From Pseudomonas libanensis (lineage in GTDB: Bacteria > Pseudomonadota > Gammaproteobacteria > Pseudomonadales > Pseudomonadaceae), in NCBI RefSeq assembly GCF_001439685.1, contig NZ_JYLH01000005.1, forward strand, positions 62,001 through 126,000: a stretch of 64,000 nt of DNA. The letters are read 5' to 3'. Under the pieces are notes generated by a model. That model saw nothing but the letters and a program-made list of their open reading frames with translations, had not been told where the DNA came from and searched no databases. The translations under genes were made by a program, and so were the position numbers. Positions 45,980 through 55,427 of the stretch are shown piece after piece (position 1 is the stretch's first letter; each line of letters starts with the position of its first letter).

Positions 45980-46752
45980 GTATTCAACAGGCATTTGCCC
46001 AGGCCTTGCTGGCGACCGATGCAGTCTGTCCCGAGGGTTTGTTCAGCAGCAACGGTGCCGACCCGGCAAGCCGCTTCGCGGTGTATCGCAATAATGTCCA
46101 CAGCTCGCTGATCGAGGGGCTGGCATCCGCCTATCCGGTGGTGCGACGACTGGTCGGCGATGAGTTTTTCCATGCCATGGCCGGCCTGTACGTCCAGGCT
46201 TATCCGCCCATTAACCCGTTGATCAGCGAATACGGCAGCTCTTTGGCTGACTTTATCCAAGGGTTTGAGCCGGCTTCGAGCGTGCCTTACCTGGCAGATA
46301 TAGCGCGATTGGAACGCCTGCGGGTTCGCGCCTACCACGCGGCGGATCGCCAGGCGCTGGACCAGCCCAGCGTTCTTCAACAACTGCAAGGCGCAGAGCA
46401 ACTGGGGCACCTGCGTGTGCAACTGCACCCATCGCTCGCCACGCTGAACTCCCCCTACGCAATCGTCGCGGTATGGGCCGCGCATCAGGCCGAGGACGCT
46501 ATCGCCATGTTGAACCCCTGGCATGCCCAGGGCGCACTGGTCTTGCGCCAAGGGCTGGCGGTCAAGGTTTTCGCCATCGACAGTGGCTCGGTCATCTTTA
46601 TCAATAGCCTCAAGCACGGCGCCAGGCTAGAGGTGGCCGTTACCAATGCGCTTGAAAACGCGACCGAATTCGACCTGCACCAATGTCTCACGCTGCTGAT
46701 CAGCCATGACGCCATCACTCATTTGCATCTGGATCAAAAGGTATCGCCATGA
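45976..46752 (+). CDS. bufC: MNIO partner protein BufC (DUF2063, DNA-binding-like domain)
   Basis: The 258-residue protein begins [21 protein letters not shown], with the N-terminal DUF2063 domain (about residues 1-95: [36 protein letters not shown]). Despite the Pfam label it is thought to act as a precursor-recognising partner of DUF692 enzymes. A C-terminal domain of unclear fold follows. Its ATG overlaps the bufB stop and its stop overlaps bufD, so the three proteins are translated together. A frame extension to 45952 is not needed. Confidence 0.88.
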   Translation: MSIQQAFAQALLATDAVCPEGLFSSNGADPASRFAVYRNNVHSSLIEGLASAYPVVRRLVGDEFFHAMAGLYVQAYPPINPLISEYGSSLADFIQGFEPASSVPYLADIARLERLRVRAYHAADRQALDQPSVLQQLQGAEQLGHLRVQLHPSLATLNSPYAIVAVWAAHQAEDAIAMLNPWHAQGALVLRQGLAVKVFAIDSGSVIFINSLKHGARLEVAVTNALENATEFDLHQCLTLLISHDAITHLHLDQKVSP

Positions 46753-47234
46753 ACACGCCCGCTCCCTGCCTGGTAAAACGGGCCGTCGCCCTGTTCGAAA
46801 ACATCCCCTACAGCCTGATCGCGTTTATTGCGCGCTTCTCCATTGCAGCAGTCTTCTGGAAATCCGGGCAAACCAAAGTCGAAGGCTTTGCCATTGACCT
46901 GGTCAGCGGCACATTCCAATGGGGCGAGCCCAAGCTTGCTGCGTCGGCGTTGTGGCTGTTTCGCAGCGAGTACCACGTGCCGTTGCTGGCACCGGAAGTG
47001 GCCGCGCATATGGCGACCTTTGCCGAGCATTTTTTCCCGGTGCTGATCCTGCTGGGGTTGGCTACGCGCTTCTCGGCCCTGGCCCTGATTGGCATGACCT
47101 TGATCATCCAGTTGTTCGTCTACCCTGAAGCCTATCCGATACACGGCACCTGGATTGCGCTGCTGTTGCTGCTGCTCGCCAAGGGACCGGGCAACCTGTC
47201 CATCGACCACTTGATCGCCCGTCGCTTACGTTAA
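46749..47234 (+). CDS. bufD: DoxX-family membrane protein BufD
   Basis: The 161-residue protein has four likely membrane helices and the DoxX pattern: an early LIAFIARFSIAAVFWKSGQTKVEG, a central HFFPVLILLGLATRFSALALIGMTLII and a later YPEAYPIHGTWIALLLLLLAKGPGNLSIDHLI. DoxX proteins occur at the end of many DUF2282-DUF692-DUF2063 operons; the role is not established and may be redox or membrane support for the modified peptide. Its stop codon overlaps that of the convergent LysR gene (47231-47234), so no intergenic terminator exists. Confidence 0.87.
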   Translation: MNTPAPCLVKRAVALFENIPYSLIAFIARFSIAAVFWKSGQTKVEGFAIDLVSGTFQWGEPKLAASALWLFRSEYHVPLLAPEVAAHMATFAEHFFPVLILLGLATRFSALALIGMTLIIQLFVYPEAYPIHGTWIALLLLLLAKGPGNLSIDHLIARRLR

Positions 47235-48139
47235 AGTCGATCCAACGCCTCGCCGCTGCGCCTGAACCAGTCCACCAGGTAATCGGCCAATACCTGGGTA
47301 CGCCGCGGCAGGCCACCCTGGTAGGGATGCACCAGGTACATCGGCATGCTGCGCGTCTGATAGTCGCGCAGGAGCCAGCGTAACCGGCCGTCAGCCAGTT
47401 CCTTCGGTAATACGTAGGACGGCAGGCGCGCGATACCGGCGCCTACCAGCGCGGCTTTTTTCAACAGGTTGTAGTGGTTGGAGGCAAACGTGCCGCTTAC
47501 CCGCACCCGCAGCAATTCGTGTTGCTGGTGATACAACCATTCCTCGCGGCCGCTGTAGTGACTGTTGAGCAAACAGATGTGTGTCGCCAGGTCCGCCGGG
47601 GTCAGTGGTTCGCCGTGCTGTTCCAGATAGGCCGGGCTGGCGCAGGTCATCTCGCGCCACGCCAGCAGAGGCTTGGCCACCAGGCGTTCATGTTCGATGG
47701 CACCCGAGCGTACGCCCAAGTCAAAACCATCCCGGGCCAAGTCGCGGTAACTGTTGTCAAGCTCCAGTTCGACCTGCACCTGCGGGTATTGCTTGGAGAA
47801 CTCCAGCAATAAGCCATCAAAGAAGGTCTCACCCAACGAGACCGGAACGGTCATGCGCACAGGGCCGGTCAAATCATCTTTGAGCCGCGCCAACGCCTGG
47901 CGAGCGCGCTCCACTTGCACCACCAGCGCTTGTGCCTGGGGCAGCAACGCCGCGCCGGCAGCGGTGAGGCTCAGTTTGCGCGTCGTACGGTGCAGCAGCA
48001 CCACGGCAAACTGCGCTTCCAACTGGCTGATGCGCTTGGACAGCTGCCCCTTGCTGCAACCCAATTGCTCGGCCGCCAAGGTGAAGCTGCCAGCTTCAAT
48101 CAGCACCGCGAAGGCCACCAGGTCATCTATCTCGCTCAT
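47231..48139 (-). CDS. LysR-family transcriptional regulator
   Basis: The 302-residue protein has the winged helix-turn-helix in residues 4-63 (LVAFAVLIEAGSFTLAAEQLGCSKGQLSKRISQLE) and a periplasmic-binding-like effector domain starting GPVRMTVPVSLGETFF near 90. It resembles CrgA-type LysR proteins. It is divergent from the reductase-like gene 48242, so it most likely controls that gene; the 102-bp gap contains the divergent promoters. The ATG at 48139 is chosen over the in-frame Met at 48220, which would begin in the promoter. The ligand is unknown. Confidence 0.88.
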   Translation of the reverse strand: MSEIDDLVAFAVLIEAGSFTLAAEQLGCSKGQLSKRISQLEAQFAVVLLHRTTRKLSLTAAGAALLPQAQALVVQVERARQALARLKDDLTGPVRMTVPVSLGETFFDGLLLEFSKQYPQVQVELELDNSYRDLARDGFDLGVRSGAIEHERLVAKPLLAWREMTCASPAYLEQHGEPLTPADLATHICLLNSHYSGREEWLYHQQHELLRVRVSGTFASNHYNLLKKAALVGAGIARLPSYVLPKELADGRLRWLLRDYQTRSMPMYLVHPYQGGLPRRTQVLADYLVDWFRRSGEALDRL

Positions 48140-48241
48140 GGATTGTTTCCATTTGAGAACCAAAGGTTGCCTATTAGCGCGTTTATCCGCTGAAAAAGCC
48201 ACACTAGACTGAACCTTCACTTACCTTGGAGGAACAGCACG

Positions 48242-48841
48242 ATGAAAATCCTATTGATTGGTGCCAGCGGCACAGTTGGTTCGGCGGTGAAGGCGGAACT
48301 GGTCCAGCGTCACGAAGTGATCAGCATCGGTCGCACCAGCGGCGATTTCCAGGTGGACATCAGCGACAGCGCTTCGATTCGTAAATTGTTTGAACAAACC
48401 GGCAAGTTCGACGCACTGGTTTGCGCAGCGGGCAGCGTCAATTTCGTAGCCTTGGGCGAGATGAGCGAAAGCGACTTTGAACTGGGCCTGCGTGACAAGC
48501 TGATGGGCCAGGTCAATCTGCTGCTGATCGGCCGTGAGTATGCCAACGATGGCGCTTCGTTCACCTTCACCAGCGGCATCCTGAACCGTGATCCGATCCG
48601 CACCGGCGCCTCGGCGGCGTTGGTCAACGGTGCACTGGACGCATTCGTCAAAGCGGCGGCCATTGAATTGCCACGTGGCCTGCGTATCAATGCTGTGAGC
48701 CCGACCGTTCTACTGGAAGCCATGGGCAGCTATGCACCGTATTTCCGTGGCTACAAACCAGCTCCAGCTGCCGATGTGGCACTGGCTTACGCAAAAAGCG
48801 TCGAGGGCCTACAAACCGGCCAAACCTTTATCGTAGGCTGA
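48242..48841 (+). CDS. Short-chain dehydrogenase-like protein lacking the catalytic Tyr
   Basis: The 199-residue protein has a Rossmann start ILLIGASGTVGSAVKAEL with the nucleotide-binding GxxGxxG, and a DALVCAAGS segment like the SDR NNAG. A Ser-containing strand (FTFTSGILN) precedes the helix, but where classical SDRs have YxxxK the sequence is GASAALVNGALDAFVKAA, with no Tyr; a Lys occurs later. It may use another proton donor or act as a non-classical reductase. A good GGAGG lies just upstream of the ATG. It is divergent from a LysR gene that probably controls it. Confidence 0.82.
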   Translation: MKILLIGASGTVGSAVKAELVQRHEVISIGRTSGDFQVDISDSASIRKLFEQTGKFDALVCAAGSVNFVALGEMSESDFELGLRDKLMGQVNLLLIGREYANDGASFTFTSGILNRDPIRTGASAALVNGALDAFVKAAAIELPRGLRINAVSPTVLLEAMGSYAPYFRGYKPAPAADVALAYAKSVEGLQTGQTFIVG

Positions 48842-48936
48842 ATTTGATATCTGTCAGAAACACCTGAAGCCGGCGAGCGGGCTTGTGATGCAGCGCCAGC
48901 CTGCGTAACGTGGCGGCACTTGTTTGGAGACCCAAT

Positions 48937-49608
48937 ATGCGTGCCGCCCGTACCCTCGCCCTGTGTGCCTTGCTTCCTTTGTTCGCCGCTTGCCAGCTGT
49001 TCGAAAGCGAGCCAGCCAAACCGTCTACCGTCGGGCTGACCCGCATGCAGGGTGAACTGACCGCGGTGGACGGCAAGCTGTTGTTCCAGCCGTGCGGCGA
49101 CCAGCGTAACTACGCGGTCAAGGATACCGGCGGCACCAGCATCCTGCAGGAAGCGGCCTCCCTGGCCGGCCAGCAAGGCGCACTGTTCGCCGACCTGCGC
49201 GGCAAGTTTTCCGGGGTTGCCACCGGCACCCAGGGCGAAGTCGAGCTACAACAGCTGTACCGCGTCGAACGTTCGACCTCCGCCTGTGCCGACCCGGACT
49301 TCAAGCGCATGATCCTGCGCGCCAACGGCCATAAACCGGCCTGGGCGATGAACGTCACGGCCAAGGGCATGGTGCTGGAACGTGAGGGCCAACCGCCGCT
49401 GGCAGTGCCGTACGTCGAAGAACAGCTGGGCGACGGCCGCTTCAACCTGATGACCGAAGCCAATAACCAGCACATCGAACTGTGGGTGGCGCCCCAGCGC
49501 TGCGTCGACAGCGTGAGCGGCAGCCTGCAACACATGAGCGCCGAGTTGCGGGTCAACGGCCAGGTGCAGCGTGGTTGCGCAGCCTTTGGCGGCTCGCGGG
49601 ACGACTGA
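48937..49608 (+). CDS. Predicted lipoprotein, COG3650-like
   Basis: The 223-residue protein has a lipoprotein signal (MRAARTLALCALLPLFAACQLFE, lipobox FAAC), so it is probably an outer-membrane lipoprotein. Two beta-rich repeats follow: an OB-like first half (GELTAVDGKLLFQPCGDQRNYAV) and a similar second half with GHKPAWAMNVTAKGMVLERE and CVDSVSGSLQHMSAELRVNG, a pattern seen in META/NlpE-like stress lipoproteins. It has four cysteines in the mature part apart from the lipobox. Function unknown. The frame-open Met at 48910 adds no sense. It is monocistronic. Confidence 0.82.
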   Translation: MRAARTLALCALLPLFAACQLFESEPAKPSTVGLTRMQGELTAVDGKLLFQPCGDQRNYAVKDTGGTSILQEAASLAGQQGALFADLRGKFSGVATGTQGEVELQQLYRVERSTSACADPDFKRMILRANGHKPAWAMNVTAKGMVLEREGQPPLAVPYVEEQLGDGRFNLMTEANNQHIELWVAPQRCVDSVSGSLQHMSAELRVNGQVQRGCAAFGGSRDD

Positions 49609-49714
49609 TTCGACCCTACGCTGTTTTAACCTGACGGAAAGTCGCCATTGGGGCTTATAATCGCCGGTTTGCAAAACAGCCGGCCTTCTCGCCCGCCGCC
49701 TACCGGATCCTGTC

Positions 49715-51328
49715 ATGTTACGAATCACCGAACTCAAGCTGCCCATCGACCATCCCGAAGAAGACCTGCGGCCAGCCATCGTGCAGCGCCTGGGCATCGC
49801 CAGTGATGACCTGCTCGATTTCACCCTGTTCAAACGCAGCTACGATGCCCGTAAAAAATCGTCGGAGCTGTGCTTCATCTACACCATCGACTTGAACGTG
49901 AAGGGCGAAGCCGCCCTGCTGCTCAAGTTTGCCGACGACCGCAACGTCAACCCGGCCCCCGACATCAGCTACAAGGTGGTGGGCCAGGCGCCGGCAGATC
50001 TGGTCGAGCGGCCGATCGTGGTGGGGTTTGGTCCCTGCGGGATCTTCGCCGGGCTGCTGCTGGCACAGATGGGCTTCAAGCCGATCATCCTCGAGCGCGG
50101 CAAGGAAGTGCGCCAACGCACCAAGGACACCTGGGGCCTGTGGCGTAAAAGCGTGCTTAACCCCGAATCCAACGTGCAATTCGGTGAAGGCGGCGCCGGC
50201 ACTTTCTCTGACGGCAAGCTGTACAGCCAGATCAAGGACCCGAAATTCCATGGCCGCAAGGTGCTGCACGAGTTCGTCAAGGCCGGCGCGCCGGAAGAGA
50301 TCCTCTACGTCAGCAAGCCCCATATCGGCACCTTCCGCCTGACCGGCGTGGTGGAAAACATGCGCGAGCAGATCATCGCCCTCGGCGGTGAAGTGCGCTT
50401 CGGGCAACGCGTCACCGATGTGTTGATCGAAGAGGGGCAGTTGAACGGCGTGGTCGTCGACGGCGGCGAGCAGATTCTCTCCAGGCATGTAATTCTTGCC
50501 CTGGGCCACAGCGCACGTGACACCTTCCGCATGCTCCATGGCCGCGGCGTGTACATGGAGGCCAAGCCGTTCTCGGTGGGTTTCCGTATCGAACACCCGC
50601 AGTCGCTGATCGACGCCGCACGCCTGGGCAAGTACGCTGGCCACCCGAAACTGGGCGCAGCCGACTACAAGCTGGTGCACCACGCCAAGAACGGCCGTTC
50701 GGTCTATAGCTTCTGCATGTGCCCGGGCGGCACGGTGGTGGCCGCGACCTCGGAACCCAATCGCGTCGTTACCAACGGCATGAGCCAGTACTCGCGCAAC
50801 GAGCGCAACGCCAACTCCGGCATTGTGGTCGGCATCACGCCCGACGTGGATTACCCGGGTGGCCCGTTGGCCGGTATCGAGTTGCAGGAGCGCCTGGAGT
50901 CCCACGCCTACATCCTCGGCGGCAGCAACTACGAGGCACCGGCGCAGTTGGTGGGCGATTTTATCGCCGGCAAACCGTCCACCGCCTTAGGCAGTGTGGA
51001 ACCTTCCTACAAGCCCGGCGTATCCCTGGGCGACCTGGCCCTGGCCTTGCCGGACTTCGCCATCGAAGCCATCCGCGAAGCCTTGCCGGCGTTCGAGAAG
51101 CAGATCAAAGGGTATTCGCTGCACGATGCAGTGTTGACGGGGATCGAGACCCGCACGTCATCACCGTTGCGCATCACCCGCGATGAGTCGATGCAGAGCC
51201 TGAACGTAAAAGGCCTGTTTCCGGCCGGGGAAGGTGCGGGTTATGCCGGTGGGATCCTGTCGGCGGGTGTTGACGGGATTCGGATCGCCGAGGCGTTGGC
51301 GCGGGATATGCTGGGTATCGAAGCCTAA
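49715..51328 (+). CDS. NAD(P)/FAD-dependent oxidoreductase, COG2509
   Basis: The 537-residue flavoprotein has a short N-terminal domain (about residues 1-90), then the Rossmann FAD site as PIVVGFGPCGIFAGLLLAQMGFKPIILERG near residue 103, a GGAGTFSDGKLYS segment near 157 and the C-terminal NAD-like site GLFPAGEGAGYAGGILSAGVDGIRIAEAL near 500. COG2509 proteins are widely conserved and of uncertain substrate, so no reaction is assigned. It is a single-gene unit between two other monocistrons, ending 29 bp before a REPIN. Confidence 0.88.
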   Translation: MLRITELKLPIDHPEEDLRPAIVQRLGIASDDLLDFTLFKRSYDARKKSSELCFIYTIDLNVKGEAALLLKFADDRNVNPAPDISYKVVGQAPADLVERPIVVGFGPCGIFAGLLLAQMGFKPIILERGKEVRQRTKDTWGLWRKSVLNPESNVQFGEGGAGTFSDGKLYSQIKDPKFHGRKVLHEFVKAGAPEEILYVSKPHIGTFRLTGVVENMREQIIALGGEVRFGQRVTDVLIEEGQLNGVVVDGGEQILSRHVILALGHSARDTFRMLHGRGVYMEAKPFSVGFRIEHPQSLIDAARLGKYAGHPKLGAADYKLVHHAKNGRSVYSFCMCPGGTVVAATSEPNRVVTNGMSQYSRNERNANSGIVVGITPDVDYPGGPLAGIELQERLESHAYILGGSNYEAPAQLVGDFIAGKPSTALGSVEPSYKPGVSLGDLALALPDFAIEAIREALPAFEKQIKGYSLHDAVLTGIETRTSSPLRITRDESMQSLNVKGLFPAGEGAGYAGGILSAGVDGIRIAEALARDMLGIEA

Positions 51329-51356
51329 AGCACTCTGTCGGCAAGCATAAATCCAA

Positions 51357-51445
51357 TGTGGGAGCTGGCTTGCCTGCGATACGGTGGTCCAGTCGATAAA
51401 CTTGTCGACTGACATTCCGCTTTCGCAGGCAAGCCAGCTCCCACA
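51357..51445. repeat. REPIN, GTGGGAGCTGG class
   Basis: GTGGGAGCTGGCTTGCCTGCG faces a near-perfect inverted copy (TTCGCAGGCAAGCCAGCTCC) about 40 bp away. It lies between two convergent genes. Confidence 0.92.
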
Positions 51446-51460
51446 CTGTTTTGTAGGGTG

Positions 51461-52555
51461 TCAGATATTAGCGCGCATGATGTTACCGGGTAGCGGTTCA
51501 CCCTGCTCGACACTCGCCCCAACCGCCGTGATCAGGCTCTGCAGCTCATAGCCCTGCCCCGCCAGCCATGCTTGATCGTAATAGGTTGTGGCATAGCGCT
51601 CACCGCCATCGCACAAGATCGCGACAATCGACCCCGACTCCCCCGCCGCTTTCATCTGTTGCGCCGCTATCAAGGCGCCGATCAGGTTGGTCCCGCTGGA
51701 ACCGCCGACCCGTCGTCCCAAACGCCCAGCCAGGTAATGCATGGCCGCCAATGACAAGGCGTCTGGCACCTTGACCATTGCATCAATCACCGCTGGCAAA
51801 AACGAGGCTTCCACCCGCGGGCGACCAATCCCTTCGATCCGTGAGCCACACTCCAGGCGCAGGTTGGCGTCGCCGCTCTGGTAGAAGTCGAAGAACACCG
51901 AACGTTCGGCATCGGCACACAGCACGCGGGTGCAATGCTGGCGATAACGCACATAACGGCCCAGGGTCGCGGTAGTGCCGCCAGTGCCGGGGCTGGAAAT
52001 CAACCAGCTGGGCTCCGGGTGCTGTTCAAAGCGCATCTGCTGGAAAATCGACTCGGCGATGTTGTTGTTCGCCCGCCAGTCGGTAGCACGTTCGGCATAG
52101 GTGAACTGGTCCATGAAATGACCGCCACCTTCCTTGGCCAGGCGCTCGGATTCAGCGTAGATCTGCGTCGGATCCTCAACCAGATGGCTCTTGCCACCAT
52201 AAAAGGCGATCTGGGCGATCTTCTCCTGGGACGTGGTAGCAGGCATGACTGCGATGAACGGCAAGCCCAGCAGGCGAGCGAAGTAGGCTTCGGAGATCGC
52301 CGTGGAACCGCTCGATGCTTCAACCACCGGGGCGTCTGGCTTGAGCCAGCCATTGCACAGTGCGTACAGGAACAGTGAGCGGGCCAGACGATGTTTCAGG
52401 CTGCCGGTGGGGTGGCTGGACTCGTCCTTGAAGTACAACTCGATGCCTGGCAACCCCGGCAGCGGCAACGGAATCAAGTGGGTGTCGGCGCTCCGCTGGA
52501 AGTCCGCTTCAATGATGCGAATGGCTTCGCGGGCCCAGGTACGGTGGTCGCTCAT
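51461..52555 (-). CDS. PLP-dependent cysteine synthase/cystathionine beta-synthase-like enzyme
   Basis: The 364-residue fold-type II PLP enzyme carries the cofactor Lys in [16 protein letters not shown] near residue 55 and the phosphate-binding loop [20 protein letters not shown] near residue 190. It is longer than CysK and its substrate loop near [16 protein letters not shown] differs (SSGSTAIS in place of TSGNTGI), so the reaction may be beta-replacement or desulfhydration of Cys-type amino acids; I cannot choose. The upstream in-frame Met at 52612 is unlikely. It is divergent from nhaA. Confidence 0.82.
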   Translation of the reverse strand: MSDHRTWAREAIRIIEADFQRSADTHLIPLPLPGLPGIELYFKDESSHPTGSLKHRLARSLFLYALCNGWLKPDAPVVEASSGSTAISEAYFARLLGLPFIAVMPATTSQEKIAQIAFYGGKSHLVEDPTQIYAESERLAKEGGGHFMDQFTYAERATDWRANNNIAESIFQQMRFEQHPEPSWLISSPGTGGTTATLGRYVRYRQHCTRVLCADAERSVFFDFYQSGDANLRLECGSRIEGIGRPRVEASFLPAVIDAMVKVPDALSLAAMHYLAGRLGRRVGGSSGTNLIGALIAAQQMKAAGESGSIVAILCDGGERYATTYYDQAWLAGQGYELQSLITAVGASVEQGEPLPGNIMRANI

Positions 52556-52771
52556 GGTAGGTTCTCTAAAGGTTTTCAGCCTTGATCTTAAGATGTTTCC
52601 TACACTCCACACAGATACAGTACCGACTCAATTGGACACACACTTGCTAGTCTTTGGCGCGTCGACAACCCGGCCGGTTTCTTATAACAAATAAGAATAT
52701 AACTTTTGTTTTAACAACTAACAGTACGGGTTAGGGTACCCACCTATTGAACCTGGAATGGAGAGCATCCC

Positions 52772-53947
52772 TTGCCTCTGCGTAGCACTTTCACCCGTTT
52801 CTTCCAGCTGGAAGCCGCCAGTGGCCTGTTGTTGATCGCCGCTGCCGCCTTGGCGCTGATCATTAACAACTCGCCGTTGTCGCACCTGTACAACGCCTTC
52901 CTCGAGACCCCAGTGGTCACGCAGGTGGGAGCGTTGAGCATCGCCAAGCCGGCGCTGCTGTGGATCAACGACGGCCTGATGGCCCTGTTCTTCCTGTTGA
53001 TCGGCCTGGAGGTCAAGCGCGAACTTCTTGATGGCCACCTGTCCAAGCCTTCCCAAGTAGTACTGCCCGGCGCAGCAGCCATCGGCGGCATGGTGGTGCC
53101 GGCACTGATCTACTGGGCGCTGAACAAGGACAACCCCGCCGCCCTCGCCGGCTGGGCGATCCCCATGGCCACGGATATTGCGTTCGCCCTGGGTGTCCTG
53201 GCCCTGCTGGGCAAGCGCGTACCGGTGTCGCTGAAGCTGTTCCTGATGACCCTGGCAATCATTGACGACCTCGGTGCCATCATCGTCATTGCGCTGTTCT
53301 ATTCCGCCGATTTGTCTGGCGCATCCCTGGCTGGCGCGGGGGCGTGCTTGATTGCCTTGATTGCGATGAACCGCCTGGGCGTGATCAAGCTTGGGCCGTA
53401 CCTCATCGTTGGCTTGATCCTGTGGGTGTGCGTACTCAAGAGCGGTGTGCATGCCACGCTGGCCGGCGTGACCCTGGCGTTCTGCATTCCACTGCATACC
53501 AAAAATGCCGAAACCTCACCGCTGTTGACGCTGGAACACGCCCTGCACCCCTGGGTGGCCTACGCCATCCTGCCGCTCTTCGCATTCGCCAATGCTGGCG
53601 TCTCCCTCAGCGGCGTCAGCCTGGACAGCTTCACCCACCACGTGCCCATGGGCATCGCGGCCGGCCTGTTGATCGGCAAGACCGTCGGTGTGTTCGGCCT
53701 GACTTGGCTGGCGATCAAGACCGGTATCGCGTCACTGCCCAGCGGCGCCAACTGGGGCCAGGTGCTTGGGGTGGCGATCCTGTGCGGTATCGGCTTCACC
53801 ATGAGCCTGTTTGTCGGCTCCCTGGCGTTTGTGCCGGGTGCCAGTGAGTTTGCTGGTGAGGACCGCATGGGCATTCTGACCGGGTCAATCCTGGCGGCCT
53901 TTATCGGGTACGCGGTGACGGCAATGGCGAGTCGCAAAAAAGCCTGA
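52772..53947 (+). CDS. nhaA: Na+/H+ antiporter NhaA
   Basis: NhaA expels sodium in exchange for protons and maintains pH and salt tolerance. The 391-residue protein has about 12 helices; helix V contains [19 protein letters not shown], in which the second Asp and following residues correspond to the ion-binding region, and [21 protein letters not shown] holds the paired Asp of the ion site. The start is TTG ([25 protein letters not shown]) with GGAGAG upstream, as no ATG fits. A bidirectional terminator follows. Confidence 0.94.
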   Translation: MPLRSTFTRFFQLEAASGLLLIAAAALALIINNSPLSHLYNAFLETPVVTQVGALSIAKPALLWINDGLMALFFLLIGLEVKRELLDGHLSKPSQVVLPGAAAIGGMVVPALIYWALNKDNPAALAGWAIPMATDIAFALGVLALLGKRVPVSLKLFLMTLAIIDDLGAIIVIALFYSADLSGASLAGAGACLIALIAMNRLGVIKLGPYLIVGLILWVCVLKSGVHATLAGVTLAFCIPLHTKNAETSPLLTLEHALHPWVAYAILPLFAFANAGVSLSGVSLDSFTHHVPMGIAAGLLIGKTVGVFGLTWLAIKTGIASLPSGANWGQVLGVAILCGIGFTMSLFVGSLAFVPGASEFAGEDRMGILTGSILAAFIGYAVTAMASRKKA

Positions 53948-53965
53948 CCCTCTGGGAAAACAGTA

Positions 53966-54003
53966 TAAAAAAACCCCAACCGGTCACCCGGCTGGGGTTT
54001 TTC
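53966..54003. terminator. Bidirectional terminator between nhaA and the SlyB-like gene
   Basis: AAACCCCA / TGGGGTTT forms the stem with an extension to CGG / CCG, a small loop and T-rich flanks on both strands. It sits between the convergent genes. Confidence 0.9.
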
Positions 54004-54022
54004 TTTGCCTGCTCGCCAGCGC

Positions 54023-54487
54023 TTAGCGAGTAACGCGGCTGGTACCGTCAACGGTCATGATGCGTACGCGGTCGCCGATGCGGAAGATTTCATTTTCCTG
54101 CACGGCTTGTACGTAGGCACGCATGCTGCCGTCGTCTTCGCGAACGGTGATTTCCACGCCCTGGGTACGGGTCAGGCCTTCTTCGGTGGCCGAGCCCAAC
54201 AGGCCACCAGCGACCGCGCCGATCACCGCGGTGACGATGCTGCCACGGCCGCCACCGATGGCGCTGCCGCCAACGCCGCCGATGACTGCGCCTGCAGCGC
54301 CGCCGATTGGGGTCTTGGTGCCTTCGATTTTCACCGGACGCAGGGATTCGATGGTGCCCATGCGCACGGTCTGTACACGACGCGCCTCATCGCGAGAGTA
54401 CGAATCGCCGGTCAGACTCGAGGCGCAGCCACCCAGGAGCAACGACAGGGTGGTAAAGCAGGCAACTAGTAAAACGGACTTACGCAT
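54023..54487 (-). CDS. Glycine-zipper outer-membrane lipoprotein, SlyB/Pcp-like
   Basis: The 154-residue lipoprotein has signal peptide MRKSVLLVACFTTLSLLLGGC (lipobox LGGC) and a glycine-zipper membrane segment, TPIGGAAGAVIGGVGGSAIGGGRGSIVTAVIGAVAGGLLGSATEE, around residues 60-100. A small soluble end follows with VEITVREDDGSMRAYVQ. Family members stabilise the outer membrane under stress. The start is the Met at 54487; a longer in-frame start at 54571 would destroy the signal. It is convergent with nhaA. Confidence 0.88.
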   Translation of the reverse strand: MRKSVLLVACFTTLSLLLGGCASSLTGDSYSRDEARRVQTVRMGTIESLRPVKIEGTKTPIGGAAGAVIGGVGGSAIGGGRGSIVTAVIGAVAGGLLGSATEEGLTRTQGVEITVREDDGSMRAYVQAVQENEIFRIGDRVRIMTVDGTSRVTR

Positions 54488-54752
54488 AGCATCAACTCCA
54501 AAGGACAGGTATTCATTAAACGCTCTGGTTTGGCGCCTGTCACGGCAAGCCAGGCAAAAAATTGTTTTCATTCAGCCTGAGTACAGACTGCCAGCACCGG
54601 AAAACTCGACGAACGGTAACCACGGTTATGGCGCCGAACGATGCCATAACCTGTTTGATCAGTGTAGCCGCGCAGCCGAAAGCGCCGAGGTCTCTTGATC
54701 AGGGACTCCAGCGCAATAGCTTTGATTCAGGCGGGATGACGAAAGGTGACGC

Positions 54753-55400
54753 TCAGGGCGCCAGGCGCTCGCGGGACCATTGAGCCCCTTGCAGGCGATA
54801 GTTGAGGCGGTCATGCAGGCGGCTGGCGCGGCCTTGCCAGAACTCGATGCGCTCGGGCAGCAAACGGTACCCACCCCAATGCTCAGGGCAGTCGGGCTGG
54901 GTATCGCTGAAACGCTGTTCAGTGGCCTTGAGCAGTTCCTGCAGTTCCTCGCGGTCACGGATGACCTGGCTCTGCGGAGAAGCCCAAGCCCCCAGGCGGC
55001 TGCCCAAAGGACGCACCTGGTAATAGGCGTCCGACTCTTCAGGGGTGACCTTGACCACACGCCCTTCAATGCGCACCTGGCGTTCCAGGGTCGGCCAGAA
55101 GAAGGTCATGGCCGCGAACGGCCGCGCCGCGAGTTGTTCACCCTTGGCGCTTTGATAGTTGGTGAAGAAGGTAAAGCCCTGTGCATCCAGGCCCTTGAGC
55201 AACAGGATACGACAGTGCGGACGACCGTCCTGGTCGACCGTCGCCAGGGTCATGGCATTGGCCTCCACCGGTGGCTGTTCGGTTTTCACCGCATCGCCAA
55301 ACCATTGGTGGAACAACGCAAACGGTTCATCCGGGGCCTGGGCCTCGCTCAAACCGTCCCGTGTGTAGTCACGGCGCATATCGGCCAGTGCCTGGGTCAT
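54753..55400 (-). CDS. pdxH: Pyridoxine/pyridoxamine 5'-phosphate oxidase PdxH
   Basis: PdxH makes pyridoxal 5'-phosphate with FMN and O2. The 215-residue protein fits the family: N-terminal [30 protein letters not shown]-binding [27 protein letters not shown] near residue 65, and the C-terminal [30 protein letters not shown] signature with catalytic Arg/His. It lies 27 bp downstream of the OmpA-like gene on the same strand and may be co-transcribed with it, though the products have no obvious link. Confidence 0.95.
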   Translation of the reverse strand: MTQALADMRRDYTRDGLSEAQAPDEPFALFHQWFGDAVKTEQPPVEANAMTLATVDQDGRPHCRILLLKGLDAQGFTFFTNYQSAKGEQLAARPFAAMTFFWPTLERQVRIEGRVVKVTPEESDAYYQVRPLGSRLGAWASPQSQVIRDREELQELLKATEQRFSDTQPDCPEHWGGYRLLPERIEFWQGRASRLHDRLNYRLQGAQWSRERLAP

Positions 55401-55427
55401 GCGGCTTTATCCTCGTGGTTCAACGGC

